A stretch of 64,000 nt of DNA. Source: Chlorobiaceae bacterium (GTDB lineage: Bacteria; Bacteroidota; Chlorobiia; Chlorobiales; Chlorobiaceae). The translations under genes and the position numbers were made by a program. Numbering within the stretch: position 1 is the first letter of the stretch; the number at the start of each line of letters is the position of its first letter. Under the pieces are notes generated by a model that was not told the origin of the DNA, ran no database searches, and worked only from the letters and a program-made list of their open reading frames with translations. Shown in pieces: positions 20,462 through 30,181 of this stretch. The DNA lies in contig JAAXVR010000006.1 of the NCBI GenBank assembly GCA_013335405.1, positions 34,499 through 98,498 of the forward strand, read 5' to 3'.

Positions 20462-20486
20462 ACCATCGAATTAAGCCGTAATTGTC

Positions 20487-21143
<657 letters not shown>

Positions 21144-21160
21144 CAGGAGGAGAGTGGTTT

Positions 21161-21583
21161 ATGATGGTTTCCCGCAAGGGCAGGTTGATGAGCGATATCA
21201 ACGTGACGCCATTCGTCGATGTCATGCTCGTCCTGCTCATCATTTTCATGGTGACGGCTCCGATGATGTCGCACGGCGTCAAGGTCGATACTCCCCAGAC
21301 ATCGCACGAGCGCATGGATGTCGATGAAAGGGCGGTAATCATCAGTGTGGATGCCTCACGGCGAGTGTTCATCAACAAGTATCAGCTCGATGCATCAGAA
21401 GTCCGCGAGCGCCTTCCGACCATTCTTGACGTCAAGCGGACGAGGGAGGTTTACCTGAAAGCCGACAAATCCCTGCCTTACGGAGTTGTGATGGATGTCA
21501 TGGCCCAGATTCGTGATGCCGGCATAGAAGTTATCGGGATGGTGACACAGCCGGCTTCCCTTGAAAAGGATGCAGGCAGATAA
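21161..21583 (+). CDS. tolR: TolR/ExbD-type energiser subunit
   Basis: 140 residues: a short cytoplasmic start (MMVSRKGRLMSDINVTPFVD), one membrane helix (VMLVLLIIFMVTAPMMSHG) carrying the essential Asp in FVDVMLVLL, and a periplasmic ExbD domain. A strong AGGAGG ribosome site precedes the ATG. It partners TolQ and is followed after 9 bases by the TolA/TonB-like gene. Confidence 0.92.
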   Translation: MMVSRKGRLMSDINVTPFVDVMLVLLIIFMVTAPMMSHGVKVDTPQTSHERMDVDERAVIISVDASRRVFINKYQLDASEVRERLPTILDVKRTREVYLKADKSLPYGVVMDVMAQIRDAGIEVIGMVTQPASLEKDAGR

Positions 21584-21592
21584 GAACGAAGC

Positions 21593-22408
21593 ATGAAAAA
21601 AGGCCTCTACCCTTTCCGGACGGATAGAAAATTTTATGTATGGATTGCCTCCGCCGCCGCGATGCATCTCCTTGTTTTCTTTCTTGCCCTTGCCCTTCTG
21701 ATATGGGAGTCCGGCAGGCATGTGAGGACGAGGGTGGTGAACGTTACTTTTGTTTCGTTGCCGGGAAGCGGGGGTGCTCAGGAAATTTCGGAGCCTGGCC
21801 AGAAAACTGCTGCTGAAAGTTCAGAAACGGAAACAGAGGCCCTGCCGAAACCACAACCGGCCGAACAGGTTTCTGAAGTATCGAAGAAAAAAATTCCCGA
21901 AGAGCCGCAGAAAACAAAACCGGCGGATCTGACCAGGACCCTCGAGCGCCTGAAACAGAATGTCGACCGTGCCACGCGGCAGACTCCCTCTTCACTGAAC
22001 AATGCGCTTGCCGCCCTCAAACAGAAAGTCAACTCCCAGGGATCAGCCGGAGGGACGGGGCAGGGAAGCGGATCAGGCCGGGGGGGGATGGGCAGCGGTT
22101 TCGGGAACGGAGGAACGGCTGATCCATACAAGGCCCAGCTCGCCATGATCATCCAGAGAAACTGGGAGTTTTCGAAGCACATGATGAGAAGCAGTTCCGA
22201 CATGGAGGTCTATGTACGCATCAATATCCTTCCTGATGGAACAATCCGCGAGATTGTCTACGACAGACGGGCATCGAGCGAATACCTCAATATGTCTGTG
22301 AAAAAAGCCCTCGAAAAATCCTCTCCGCTTCCCGGTTTACCGAAAGGCCAGGGCAATCCCGACCTCTGGATCGGTTTTGTCTTTACGCCTGAAGGGATCG
22401 AGAGATAA
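21593..22408 (+). CDS. tolA: TolA/TonB-like energy-transducing protein
   Basis: 271 residues with an N-terminal membrane anchor (about residues 17-41). A long periplasmic linker is rich in Pro, Lys and Glu (about 65-125), followed by a Gly-rich segment near residues 150-180. A compact C-terminal TonB/TolA domain ends the protein (PYKAQLAMIIQRNWEF through ALEKSSPLPGLPKG and WIGFVFTPEG). It would link TolQR to Pal/TolB in outer-membrane constriction. The domain alone cannot separate TolA from TonB; the operon argues for TolA. Confidence 0.85.
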   Translation: MKKGLYPFRTDRKFYVWIASAAAMHLLVFFLALALLIWESGRHVRTRVVNVTFVSLPGSGGAQEISEPGQKTAAESSETETEALPKPQPAEQVSEVSKKKIPEEPQKTKPADLTRTLERLKQNVDRATRQTPSSLNNALAALKQKVNSQGSAGGTGQGSGSGRGGMGSGFGNGGTADPYKAQLAMIIQRNWEFSKHMMRSSSDMEVYVRINILPDGTIREIVYDRRASSEYLNMSVKKALEKSSPLPGLPKGQGNPDLWIGFVFTPEGIER

Positions 22409-22478
22409 CAGTTTCGTCAGAAGATGTCGCTATTCATTGGTTTTCTCGTTATTGAACGATTGCAGACACGAAACTGTT
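22407..22478. repeat. Long-spaced perfect inverted repeat in the tolA-tolB gap
   Basis: AACAGTTTCGT (22407-22417, starting in the tolA stop codon) is the exact complement of ACGAAACTGTT (22468-22478). CTCTTTTAAAAG follows. It may fold the roughly 290-base gap before tolB, as an RNA-stability or partial-termination element. The rest of the gap (to 22701) is AT-rich with no evident gene. Confidence 0.5.
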
Positions 22479-22701
22479 CTCTTTTAAAAGAAAAAGAGAC
22501 GGTCGGGATTAAAAAGCCTGTTTATTTTTTAGTATATGGTTGTATTGCTTATATTTGCCTATGTCAGGAATTGGAATACAAGGTAATTGCAGGCAAACAG
22601 ATCCCATGGGAGCATCCTCTTTTTTATCGGGATGTTTCACAATAGCCCTTGTTCCGGGCTTTCTCCAGTTCCCTCCAATATTAAAGCGTTACGGTGTGCA
22701 T

Positions 22702-24018
22702 ATGCGATCAATGAGAAAAGCTGTATACGGCCTGGTATTATTGTTTCTCTGTCTTGTTTCAATCCCTGCGGGGCTTTCAGCTGCTGAAACAGGCGAGTAT
22801 ATCGCGATTAGAAAGGAAGGATCCGGCAAAATCGCCATTGTACTGCAGAAGCCCGATGCCAGGGGGAAGAGGGAGACAGGATGGGCACAGAACCTTGATA
22901 CGGTCATCCATGATGGCCTTTCCTTTACCGGCCTGTTCAGCATTTTACCGGCCCCGCTGAACATTTTCGACACCACCGATCCCAAGAATCCCGTACTCAA
23001 TTTCGGCGCATTGAATTCAGTCGGTTCGGAAATTTATGCGGGAGGTGCGGTTACCAGACAATCCGGAGCGGTCGTTCTTGATATGACGGTTTACGAGACC
23101 CTGTCCGCCAGACAGATCCTGAAGAAAACCTACACCGGAAGCGAAGAGCAGATCCGTTCGATCGGACAGGCTTTCTGTGCCGACCTTGTGGAACTTCTTA
23201 CAGGAAAAAAATCGGTTTTCGGGACAAGGATTGCGTTCGTTTCAAGCAAAACCGGTTCCAAGGAGCTGTACGAATGTGACTTTGACGGTCAGAACGTTGT
23301 GCAGATGACATCATCGCGATCCATCTCCCTGACTCCGGCCTATTCTCCTGACGGAAGGTATATCGCCTGGACTGATTTCACCCTGGGCCGTCCGAATCTA
23401 TTCATCAGGAACCGTGCCGACAATACCTCTGTTGCGGCAAGCAGGAATGGGGTAAGCATCGATCCCGGATGGCGGAATGGCAGCGAAGTGGCAACAACCC
23501 TCTCTTTCGAAGGCGATCAGGAGATCTATCTGGTCAGACTCGACGGCTCGATTGCCCAGAGGGTAACCAGGAGCAGGGGAATAGACGTTTCTCCGACCTT
23601 TTCTCCCGATGGTTCCAGAATGGCGTTTGTTTCTTCGAGGAACGGACTTCCACAGATATTTGTTCAGGAGATGGGTTCAGGCGCAGTCAAACGCCTTACG
23701 TTCAGCGGAAGGTACAATACACAGCCATCGTGGTCCCCTCTCGGCGATAAAATCGCATATACGACATGGGAAAATAGCGGTGAAATAAATATATTCGTTA
23801 TAAAGCCTGACGGGACTGGATTGGTTAAGCTCACGAGCAGATCTCGTGAAAACGAATCTCCATCCTGGTCCCCTGATGGTGACATGATTGTTTTCACATC
23901 GAACAGAGACGGCAGGAAGAAAATATTTGTTATGAACGCAACAGGTGAGAATCAGAGGCCTTTATTGCAGATGGATGGTGAGCAGATGCAGCCGTCGTGG
24001 TCATTATTCCGGAAGTAG
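22702..24018 (+). CDS. tolB: TolB beta-propeller periplasmic protein
   Basis: 438 residues: a signal peptide (MRSMRKAVYGLVLLFLCLVS through GLSAAE), an N-terminal TolB domain (about residues 30-160), and a six-bladed propeller. The blades repeat S(P)DGxxIAW/FxS motifs such as TPAYSPDGRYIAW, SPTFSPDGSRMAF, QPSWSPLGDKIAY and SPSWSPDGDMIVF. TolB binds Pal and links it to TolA. The ATG at 22702 is chosen because only it starts a signal peptide; the frame stays open 54 codons upstream. Confidence 0.92.
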   Translation: MRSMRKAVYGLVLLFLCLVSIPAGLSAAETGEYIAIRKEGSGKIAIVLQKPDARGKRETGWAQNLDTVIHDGLSFTGLFSILPAPLNIFDTTDPKNPVLNFGALNSVGSEIYAGGAVTRQSGAVVLDMTVYETLSARQILKKTYTGSEEQIRSIGQAFCADLVELLTGKKSVFGTRIAFVSSKTGSKELYECDFDGQNVVQMTSSRSISLTPAYSPDGRYIAWTDFTLGRPNLFIRNRADNTSVAASRNGVSIDPGWRNGSEVATTLSFEGDQEIYLVRLDGSIAQRVTRSRGIDVSPTFSPDGSRMAFVSSRNGLPQIFVQEMGSGAVKRLTFSGRYNTQPSWSPLGDKIAYTTWENSGEINIFVIKPDGTGLVKLTSRSRENESPSWSPDGDMIVFTSNRDGRKKIFVMNATGENQRPLLQMDGEQMQPSWSLFRK

Positions 24019-24058
24019 TAACTTTCTTTTTTTTGAAAAACCTTAAAAAGGGGGAAAA

Positions 24059-24514
24059 ATGAGAAGCGCAAAAACCTTGATGAAAGGCCTTATCATACCA
24101 TCGATGCTCTTCCTGGGAGCATGCTGCTGTGAAAAAGAAGTCGTGCCGCCGCCACCGCCGCCACCGCCACCGCCGCCGGTAGTCAACCCGCTCGGTGATA
24201 TTTTCTACGATTTCGACAAATCCGAGCTTCGTATGGATGCAGTCACTCAGCTGAAGACCAACGCTGACTGGATGGCAGCCAATGGATCGAGGATCGTTAT
24301 CATTGAAGGTCATTGCGACGAAAGGGGCACCAACGAATACAACCTTGCCCTTGGCGAGCGCCGTGCAAACAGCGCCAGGGATTACATGGTGAACCTGGGT
24401 GTACCGTCAACACGCATGAAGACCGTCAGCTATGGTGAAGAAAGACCGTTCGCAGCTGGCCATGATGAAGAATCATGGGCTCAGAACAGAAGGGCACATT
24501 TCCTTCCCGAGTAA
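24059..24514 (+). CDS. pal: Peptidoglycan-associated lipoprotein Pal (copy 1)
   Basis: A 151-residue lipoprotein with lipobox LGAC (lipidated Cys22) followed at once by two more Cys. An unbroken run of eleven prolines (residues 31-41) comes next, then an OmpA-like peptidoglycan-binding domain ([43 protein letters not shown] quoted in part, YGEERPF). It anchors the outer membrane to the cell wall and binds TolB. It lies 40 bases after tolB, and a terminator follows, so copy 2 may be less expressed. Confidence 0.92.
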   Translation: MRSAKTLMKGLIIPSMLFLGACCCEKEVVPPPPPPPPPPPVVNPLGDIFYDFDKSELRMDAVTQLKTNADWMAANGSRIVIIEGHCDERGTNEYNLALGERRANSARDYMVNLGVPSTRMKTVSYGEERPFAAGHDEESWAQNRRAHFLPE

Positions 24515-24536
24515 TTTCCCGGCTTCCATGACATCC

Positions 24537-24571
24537 AAGGGGCAGGCAAGTCGGTTGCTTGCCCCTTTTTT
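24537..24571 (+). terminator. Terminator between the two pal genes
   Basis: A GGGGCAGGCAAG arm pairs with GCTTGCCCC around TCGGTT, followed by TTTTTT. It separates tolQRAB-pal from the second pal and cpoB, giving partial or full termination. Confidence 0.85.
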
Positions 24572-24595
24572 ATTTAATTAAAATGCTATGACCCT

Positions 24596-25090
24596 ATGAA
24601 AAAAGAGATTATAAACGGTGTGCTGGTATTAGCCCTGATAGCGACAGCGGGATGTTCATCAAGCGACAAGGCGACTTCAGGGGGAAGCATGGCTGAACAG
24701 CCGGTAACTTCTACCGGACCCGCCATCAAGACCGGTTATGGATTCGATCAGTGGCAGCAGGGTCCGCTGGGAGATGTGTTTTATGATTTCGACAGCGCTG
24801 ATCTCAGTCCGGAAGCGGAACAGCAGCTCAAGGACAATGCTGCCTGGCTTGAGAGCAATCCCCGGAACAATACGACAATCGAGGGGCATTGCGATTCGAG
24901 AGGGACATCCGAGTACAACATCGCCCTTGGGGACCGCCGCAGTTCAACGGCCAGGGAGTATCTTGTCAGGCTTGGAATTTCCCCGTCGCGTATGCAGACA
25001 GTATCATTCGGTGAAGAGCGTCCTTTTGATTCCGGTGAGAATGAAGATGCCTGGTCAAAAAACAGGCGCGCACATTTTATCGTGAAATAG
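24596..25090 (+). CDS. Pal-like OmpA-domain lipoprotein (copy 2)
   Basis: A 164-residue lipoprotein with lipobox TAGC (Cys20), a Ser/Thr/Gly-rich linker (about 21-60) and an OmpA-like domain. The domain is closely related to copy 1 ([47 protein letters not shown]). It differs in the linker: no polyproline and an aromatic YGFDQWQQG segment. It probably arose by tandem duplication. Whether both bind TolB is unknown. Confidence 0.88.
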   Translation: MKKEIINGVLVLALIATAGCSSSDKATSGGSMAEQPVTSTGPAIKTGYGFDQWQQGPLGDVFYDFDSADLSPEAEQQLKDNAAWLESNPRNNTTIEGHCDSRGTSEYNIALGDRRSSTAREYLVRLGISPSRMQTVSFGEERPFDSGENEDAWSKNRRAHFIVK

Positions 25091-25102
25091 TCATCCGATT
25101 TC

Positions 25103-25131
25103 CTTATGCCGGTTCCGGGGACCGGCATAAG
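25103..25131. repeat. Perfect 11-bp hairpin between pal copy 2 and cpoB
   Basis: CTTATGCCGGT (25103-25113) and ACCGGCATAAG (25121-25131) are perfect complements with a 7-base loop and no following T run. It is better read as an mRNA-stabilising or processing hairpin than as an intrinsic terminator. Confidence 0.6.
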
Positions 25132-25168
25132 AGCGTATAAGGACCAATGATGATCAAACCATGCAACC

Positions 25169-25918
25169 ATGAATACAAAACCACGACACTTATTTCTTCT
25201 TTCGTTCCTTGCTCTTGCCGCCTGTGCTTCACAGGAGGATCTCGTCGTCGTCAGGGAGGATGTTCAGAAAGTCAAGAGCCAGACGGCCGGTTCATACTCG
25301 GATATACAGCAGCTTCGAGATGAGGTGGCCCGTCTGCAGGGGCAGGTGAATGAGATGACGCACATCAATGCCGATAAGTTCAGGCGGCTGGGCGTGGAGG
25401 ATTCCCTTCTTGTCCACAAGGTTGACGAACTTGATTCCAGGCTGCAGAAAATAGAACAGTACCTTGCTGTCGGCACTGTCGTCACGAGCGCGCCACCGCA
25501 GATTCAGACGGTTAAACCTCCGGAAGCACCCAACAAGCCGGCCCCGGCGCCTCTCATCGATTCAGCTCTCTTCAGGGATGGTGTCGACAAGCTTTCAGGG
25601 AAAAAATATACCGCAGCCCGGGAAAGCTTCACGACGCTTCTTCAGAAATATCCCAAGTCCGAACTTGTCCCGAATGCCCAGTTCAACATCGGCGAAAGTT
25701 ATTTCAGTGAGAAATCCTATGAGAAAGCCATCCTGGAGTACCAGGTCGTCATAGAAAAATATCCTAAAAGCAGCAAACGTTCTGCAGCTCTGTACAAACA
25801 AGCCGTCGCTTTCGAGATGATAGGGGATGAAGAGAATGCCAGGACAAGGTACAGGGATATTGTCAAGCTTTACCCGAAATCTTCCGAAGCTGCTCTCGCG
25901 AGTAAAAAGCTGAAATAA
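25169..25918 (+). CDS. cpoB: CpoB/YbgF-type TPR lipoprotein of the Tol-Pal system
   Basis: 249 residues: lipobox LAAC (Cys19), a coiled-coil segment (about residues 25-95, heptads such as VQKVKSQTAGSYSDIQQLRD), a Pro-rich hinge (about 110-130), and three TPR repeats. The repeats read KYTAARESFTTLLQKYPKSE, YEKAILEYQVVIEKYPKSSK and ARTRYRDIVKLYPKSSEA. The family coordinates peptidoglycan synthesis with outer-membrane constriction. Enterobacterial CpoB is periplasmic and not lipidated; the lipobox here is a difference. Confidence 0.85.
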   Translation: MNTKPRHLFLLSFLALAACASQEDLVVVREDVQKVKSQTAGSYSDIQQLRDEVARLQGQVNEMTHINADKFRRLGVEDSLLVHKVDELDSRLQKIEQYLAVGTVVTSAPPQIQTVKPPEAPNKPAPAPLIDSALFRDGVDKLSGKKYTAARESFTTLLQKYPKSELVPNAQFNIGESYFSEKSYEKAILEYQVVIEKYPKSSKRSAALYKQAVAFEMIGDEENARTRYRDIVKLYPKSSEAALASKKLK

Positions 25919-25968
25919 TCCGCTTCAGGGTCTTGTCGGGAAAGCTCGACGCAAAGTTGTCGGACAGA

Positions 25969-26025
25969 AAAAAACAGAGAAGCCATGCGATCCTTATGCA
26001 GGTAACCGCACGGCTTCTCTGTTTT
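25969..26025. terminator. Bidirectional terminator after cpoB
   Basis: AAAACAGAGAAGCC pairs with GGCTTCTCTGTTTT around a loop of about 25 bases. A-rich sequence lies on the left and T-rich on the right, so it can stop both cpoB (+) and the convergent hypothetical gene (-). Confidence 0.85.
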
Positions 26026-26075
26026 CAGAGGTATAATGGCTATTCCCAAGTCTTTTCCGGCAAGTCGAACGGGGC

Positions 26076-26510
26076 TTATTTGAAAAATTCGTCAAGGGTA
26101 TAGGTTCGTCTGTCAATTTCAACAGAAAGCTGGCGGTGCAGCGAATCATAAAAGACGGGGATATCCCTCATTGTCCATTTGATACCGCGTTTATCGAAAT
26201 CGATAACGTAGCGATTTTCATTGTCAAGAATTTTCTGCGACAGGTTTATACCGATGTCCGGCTGTGTTGATAGAACGTACAGTTCGATCTCGCCGGAAAT
26301 GACTTTATCGACGATTCCCTTTGTTGGAAGGAGAGAACGCCGCCCTGAAGCGGGGCTTATCCTCAGGTCAAGTTTCCCCTTATTGTCCCTTTTTGCCGAC
26401 GTGATGAAATATTTTTCCGCTTTATGAACTGCATTGCCTGACCAGGGGCCTGAAGTACTTACCCTGACCTGGTTTTTTGCGGTGTCCGGACGGCTGAGCT
26501 GTGGTTGCAT
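26076..26510 (-). CDS. Hypothetical protein, unrecognised
   Basis: 144 residues from an ATG at 26510, starting [20 protein letters not shown] and ending [10 protein letters not shown]. There is no signal peptide, membrane helix or Cys motif. The middle is rich in alternating beta-type residues ([32 protein letters not shown]), suggesting a small beta-sandwich. A TTG eight codons upstream is open, but it falls inside a TATAAT box (26534-26539), so the ATG start is preferred. It is isolated between cpoB and dnaK. I do not recognise the family. Confidence 0.6.
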   Translation of the reverse strand: MQPQLSRPDTAKNQVRVSTSGPWSGNAVHKAEKYFITSAKRDNKGKLDLRISPASGRRSLLPTKGIVDKVISGEIELYVLSTQPDIGINLSQKILDNENRYVIDFDKRGIKWTMRDIPVFYDSLHRQLSVEIDRRTYTLDEFFK

Positions 26511-26533
26511 CGTTTGCAGGGTTAAAATTTCCA

Positions 26534-26539
26534 ATTATA
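26534..26539 (-). promoter_or_regulatory. Consensus -10 box for the hypothetical gene at 26076-26510
   Basis: TATAAT on the minus strand, 24 bases before the chosen ATG. No good -35 is seen 17 bases upstream. It is useful mainly because it excludes the more distal TTG start. Confidence 0.45.
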
Positions 26540-26589
26540 ACACAAACGGGCGGTCTGCCTCTATAGTGTTCAAGTTACCAAAACAGGCA

Positions 26590-26622
26590 GAAATAACAAA
26601 GGGATTCCTGTGAATCCCCTTG
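26590..26622 (-). terminator. Terminator of dnaK
   Basis: On the minus strand GGGATTC and GAATCCC form a 7-bp stem with a 4-base loop, followed by TTTGTTATTT. It lies about 30 bases after the dnaK stop. Confidence 0.8.
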
Positions 26623-26650
26623 TCATTGTCGCGTCTTTCGGTTGCGTTAT

Positions 26651-28564
26651 TTACTTGTTGTTGCCGTCGATAACCTCGTACTCGGCATTCTGTACCTCAC
26701 CGTCACCGCCGGCTTTGCTGCTTCCACCGGAAGGCGCTCCCTCGTCTCCTTGCGGTGCTCCGGGTCCCTGAGACTGGTAAAGCTGGGATGCGATGTCGTT
26801 CCATTCCTTGTTGAGCTGCTCCATCGCATCCTTGATCGATTCGATCGTGCCGTTTTTGTAGGCTTCCTTAAGTTTTTCAAGTGCCCCTTCGAGCGAGCCT
26901 TTCTTGTCGGACGGAATTTTATCTCCAAGATCCTTAAGCTGTTTTTCCGTGCTGAAAATCAGCGAGTCAGCCGTGTTCCTGGTATCGATATCTTCTTTCC
27001 TTTTCTGGTCTTCAGCGGCATGAGCCTTTGCGTCCTGCTTCATTTTTTCGACTTCGGCATCGCTGAGCTTGCTGCTGGACTCTATCTTGATGCTCTGTTC
27101 CTTTCCGGTTGCCTTGTCTTTGGCGGATACGTTAAGGATGCCGTTGGAGTCGATATCGAAAGTGACTTCGATCTGCGGCAGGCCTCTCGGTGCCGGAGGA
27201 ATGTCTCCAAGATGGAATCGTCCGAGCGTCTTGTTGTCGTTTGCCATCGGACGTTCACCCTGCAGAACATGAACTTCGACGGAAGTCTGGTTGTCGGCAG
27301 CTGTCGAGAAGACCTCCTGTTTTCTTGTCGGAATAGTCGTATTCGCGTCGATGAGTTTTGTCATGACGCCGCCGAGTGTTTCAATACCGAGCGAGAGGGG
27401 GGTGACGTCAAGAAGGAGGACATCGGTCACGTCCCCTTTCAGGACTCCTCCCTGAATAGCTGCTCCGATGGCGACAACTTCGTCGGGGTTTACGCTCTTG
27501 TTCGGTTCCCTGCCGAAAAACTCCTTCACAAGAGCCTGGACTTTCGGTATGCGGGTAGAACCGCCGACGAGCACGACTTCATCGATCTCTTTGATGTCGA
27601 GTTTGGAATTTTTCACTGCGCGATGACAGGGATCGAGAAGCTTGTCGAACAGGTCTGCACAAATCGCTTCGAATTTGGCGCGGGTCAGATTAACGACAAG
27701 GTGCTTCGGACCTTCCTGTGTTGCGGTGATGAACGGGAGGTTTATTTCCGTGTCGGTCCTCGAAGAAAGTTCGATTTTTGCTTTTTCTGCGGCTTCCTTG
27801 AGGCGCTGAAGGGCAATAGGATCTTTGCGCAGGTCGATTCCTTCCTGTTTTTTGAATTCATCGGCAAGGAAGTCGATGATTTTCTGATCGAAGTCATCGC
27901 CGCCGAGGTGCGTGTCTCCATCGGTGGATTTGACCTCGAAAACACCATCTCCGAGTTCGAGGATGGAAATGTCGAACGTTCCTCCGCCAAGATCGAAAAC
28001 CGCAACCTTCTCGTTTTCCCTGGTTTTGTCAAGTCCGTAGGCGAGGGCTGCAGCCGTCGGTTCGTTGATGATCCTCTTGACGTCGAGTCCTGCGATACGG
28101 CCAGCATCTTTCGTTGCCTGTCTCTGGGCGTCGTTGAAATATGCAGGAACAGTGATGACTGCCTCGGTAACCTTTTCTCCAAGGAAATCTTCTGCAGTCT
28201 GCTTCATTTTCTGCAGGATCATGGCTGAAATTTCCTGAGGTGAGTAAATCTTGTCATTGATTTTTACCCTTGCCTCACCGTTTTCGTTGACCACATCGTA
28301 AGGCGCTATTTTCTTTTCGTTTGGGACCTCGTCGTATTTGCGCCCCATGAACCGCTTGATGGAAAAGATGGTGTTCCTCGGATTGGTGATGGCCTGCCTT
28401 TTCGCTGCCTGGCCTACCAGCCGGTCACCGGTTTTGGTAAGACCTATGATAGACGGAGTGGTCCTGTTGCCTTCGGAGTTTTCGATTACCGTCGGCTGTG
28501 TACCCTGCATCACTGCCACGCAGGAGTTTGTTGTGCCGAGGTCGATACCGATAATTTTACCCAT
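26651..28564 (-). CDS. dnaK: Chaperone DnaK (Hsp70)
   Basis: 637 residues, full length. The nucleotide-binding domain has [16 protein letters not shown], the phosphate-2 motif [19 protein letters not shown], and [13 protein letters not shown]. The substrate domain starts near residue 385 ([20 protein letters not shown]), and the helical lid ends in a Gly-rich tail. The C terminus is [11 protein letters not shown], a close variant of the EEVD-like tail. It lies 71 bases downstream of hsp20 on the same strand; neither dnaJ nor grpE is in the window. Confidence 0.97.
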   Translation of the reverse strand: MGKIIGIDLGTTNSCVAVMQGTQPTVIENSEGNRTTPSIIGLTKTGDRLVGQAAKRQAITNPRNTIFSIKRFMGRKYDEVPNEKKIAPYDVVNENGEARVKINDKIYSPQEISAMILQKMKQTAEDFLGEKVTEAVITVPAYFNDAQRQATKDAGRIAGLDVKRIINEPTAAALAYGLDKTRENEKVAVFDLGGGTFDISILELGDGVFEVKSTDGDTHLGGDDFDQKIIDFLADEFKKQEGIDLRKDPIALQRLKEAAEKAKIELSSRTDTEINLPFITATQEGPKHLVVNLTRAKFEAICADLFDKLLDPCHRAVKNSKLDIKEIDEVVLVGGSTRIPKVQALVKEFFGREPNKSVNPDEVVAIGAAIQGGVLKGDVTDVLLLDVTPLSLGIETLGGVMTKLIDANTTIPTRKQEVFSTAADNQTSVEVHVLQGERPMANDNKTLGRFHLGDIPPAPRGLPQIEVTFDIDSNGILNVSAKDKATGKEQSIKIESSSKLSDAEVEKMKQDAKAHAAEDQKRKEDIDTRNTADSLIFSTEKQLKDLGDKIPSDKKGSLEGALEKLKEAYKNGTIESIKDAMEQLNKEWNDIASQLYQSQGPGAPQGDEGAPSGGSSKAGGDGEVQNAEYEVIDGNNK

Positions 28565-28635
28565 TGTTAATTTCCTTTTTTTGATGTTACGTGTATCCGG
28601 GCCGGCAGTTTCAGCCAGACCCGGATTCTGAGCGT

Positions 28636-29034
28636 TCAGCTGATGGTTATTTCTTTTGTTTTTTTCACCGGGACGGCTTTCGGAAGGCTTACATGCAGAA
28701 TGCCGTTGTCAAACTCAGCGGTGATATGTTCCTGATCGATCATTTCCCCGAGATTGAAGCTGCGGGAAAAACTTCCGTATGTCCTTTCAATCCGGTGATA
28801 GTTTTTTCTCGATTCATCCGTTTCCTGTTTTCTTTCTGCCTTGATGGTAAGCATGTCTTCCTCGATATTCAGCGCAATATTCTCTTTGGTGATTCCCGGG
28901 AGTTCCGCATCGATATGGAAAGCGCTGTCATCTTCTGAAATGTCGACCTTGAATGCCGGAGCGGAGGGCATCTGGGCGCCTGACCAGATATCGTCGAACA
29001 GTTTGAGAGGGTCTTTCGATAATTTTACAAGCAT
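28636..29034 (-). CDS. Small heat-shock protein (Hsp20/alpha-crystallin)
   Basis: 132 residues with an alpha-crystallin domain (about residues 28-120): [40 protein letters not shown], a conserved FSRSFNLGE and [15 protein letters not shown]. It ends in a short tail (KKTKEITIS) with the I-x-I-type motif used in oligomer assembly. A strong AAGGAG ribosome site precedes the ATG. It is a heat-shock holdase and stands directly before dnaK, consistent with co-regulation. Confidence 0.93.
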   Translation of the reverse strand: MLVKLSKDPLKLFDDIWSGAQMPSAPAFKVDISEDDSAFHIDAELPGITKENIALNIEEDMLTIKAERKQETDESRKNYHRIERTYGSFSRSFNLGEMIDQEHITAEFDNGILHVSLPKAVPVKKTKEITIS

Positions 29035-29363
29035 GGTTTTTCTCCTTACTGGATAGATCGGTTTTCTGTTTCTCTAAAAGCGTCGCGATTTTTTCATTCG
29101 CTATTAAAGAAAATACAAATACCATGCCAATGGCATTTATCCCGTGTATCGGCTTAAAAGTCTGACATAAATGTGTAGTGTGTGGTGAAAATGTCAGATA
29201 TATTGCCGGACATCTGGTAAAAATGTCACAATGCATGCAAGTGGAACTATCATGAAGAAAAAAGAATGAAGTCGGATGGCTTTGATCCCGGTATAAACAG
29301 ACGTACGTGCCCGTAATCAGGTTTCCTTGCCAGGAGAATCCGAAATGGAATAGGGGAGCGGGT
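29035..29363. other. hsp20 promoter region and arsR downstream region
   Basis: No gene is seen. The region holds a 13-base palindrome ATGCCAATGGCAT (29124-29136) and an 8-bp inverted repeat, TCTGACAT (29161-29168)/ATGTCAGA (29191-29198). It also has a minus-strand sequence TGGCATGGTATTTGTA (29129-29114) that resembles a sigma-54 -24/-12 box with one mismatch in the -12 GC. No CIRCE element (TTAGCACTC-N9-GAGTGCTAA) is present. Confidence 0.4.
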
Positions 29364-29753
29364 TCAGGCTGAAAGGCTCGAATTAATTTTCTGTATCCAG
29401 CTGAGACGGTCCTGAAGATTTTCAACGACACTTTTCGATATGAGGTAGAAAGCACACACGATGCTTTCGTCAGCGATGCGGTAATAACATTTCAGGCCTT
29501 CTTTCCTGCGGTTGACAATACCGTTGTCATGCATGAGGGCGAGGTGTTTCGAAATGTTTGCCTGGCTTGCCTTGACCTCTTTCACGATTTCCTGTACCGT
29601 ATGTTCCTTTTCGCAGAGAACCTGTAATATTTTCAGCCTCATCGGTTCGGACAATAACTTGAAGCGGTTTGAAACAGCTTCGAGCATTTCATCCGGGGTG
29701 TTGAGATTCAGCTTTCTTACTTCTTCGTCTGTTATAGTGACAGTCTTGTTCAT
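29364..29753 (-). CDS. ArsR-family transcriptional regulator
   Basis: 129 residues with a winged helix-turn-helix: [40 protein letters not shown] (recognition helix) and [19 protein letters not shown] (wing). The classical metal-sensing CVC box is absent, only one Cys lying in that helix, so it may not sense arsenic-type metals. It stands alone; its target is unknown. A TGACAAA-N-TTTGTCA-like dyad lies at its own start (about 29752-29768) and could be an operator. Confidence 0.88.
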   Translation of the reverse strand: MNKTVTITDEEVRKLNLNTPDEMLEAVSNRFKLLSEPMRLKILQVLCEKEHTVQEIVKEVKASQANISKHLALMHDNGIVNRRKEGLKCYYRIADESIVCAFYLISKSVVENLQDRLSWIQKINSSLSA

Positions 29754-29901
29754 GACAAACCTTTGTCAGCTCCTGATAATTCACCTTGTGTCAACGTTGC
29801 GAAAACCGTTTTCTGGTGGTTATATAACTATAAATTCATACAATTCAAACCGGAAAAGTACGAAACAGTTATTCCAAAGCGGTATCGGAATGCAACTTAT
29901 C

Positions 29902-30156
29902 TCATAAGGAAAGGGAATTTTCGGTTTTTTTCGAGTCGACACTCGACAATTGCATGATCATATTGACAAGGGAAGGAGGGGCATTGAATCTGACAATTTT
30001 TTCCCTGATGATCATTTTTGTTTTTTTCGCCTCTTCATACTCGAGCCTGCAAAGCTCACATTCAGAGAGGTGAAGAAGAAACATCTGTTCTTCCTTCAGA
30101 GTAAGCTCGCCGTCAACGGCAACGCTCATCAGCACATGTGCCTTGTTGCAGTTCAT
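29902..30156 (-). CDS. Zinc-finger anti-sigma factor (ZAS type)
   Basis: 84 residues starting MNCNKAHVLMSVAVDGEL. The anti-sigma zinc motif is clear: HLSECELC (HxxxCxxC) near residues 29-36, after an upstream Cys/His pair (NCNKAH). It is encoded 25 bases after the ECF sigma gene, the usual pairing. There is no membrane helix, so it would be a soluble, possibly redox-responsive anti-sigma (RsrA/ChrR-like). The 25 open codons upstream overlap the sigma gene and are not used. Confidence 0.82.
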   Translation of the reverse strand: MNCNKAHVLMSVAVDGELTLKEEQMFLLHLSECELCRLEYEEAKKTKMIIREKIVRFNAPPSLVNMIMQLSSVDSKKTENSLSL

Positions 30157-30181
30157 GGTAAAAAAATTTTGTGTGTATTGC

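Noticed and set aside
24059..24514. Polyproline run in pal as a possible sequencing artefact
   Set aside because: The codons mix CCG and CCA and keep the frame into a good OmpA domain, so it looks like a real linker.
26642..28228. A 528-codon plus-strand frame
   Set aside because: Antisense to dnaK; long antisense frames opposite dnaK are a known artefact.
29035..29363. CIRCE operator for hsp20/dnaK
   Set aside because: The TTAGCACTC-N9-GAGTGCTAA pattern is absent; only unrelated dyads occur.
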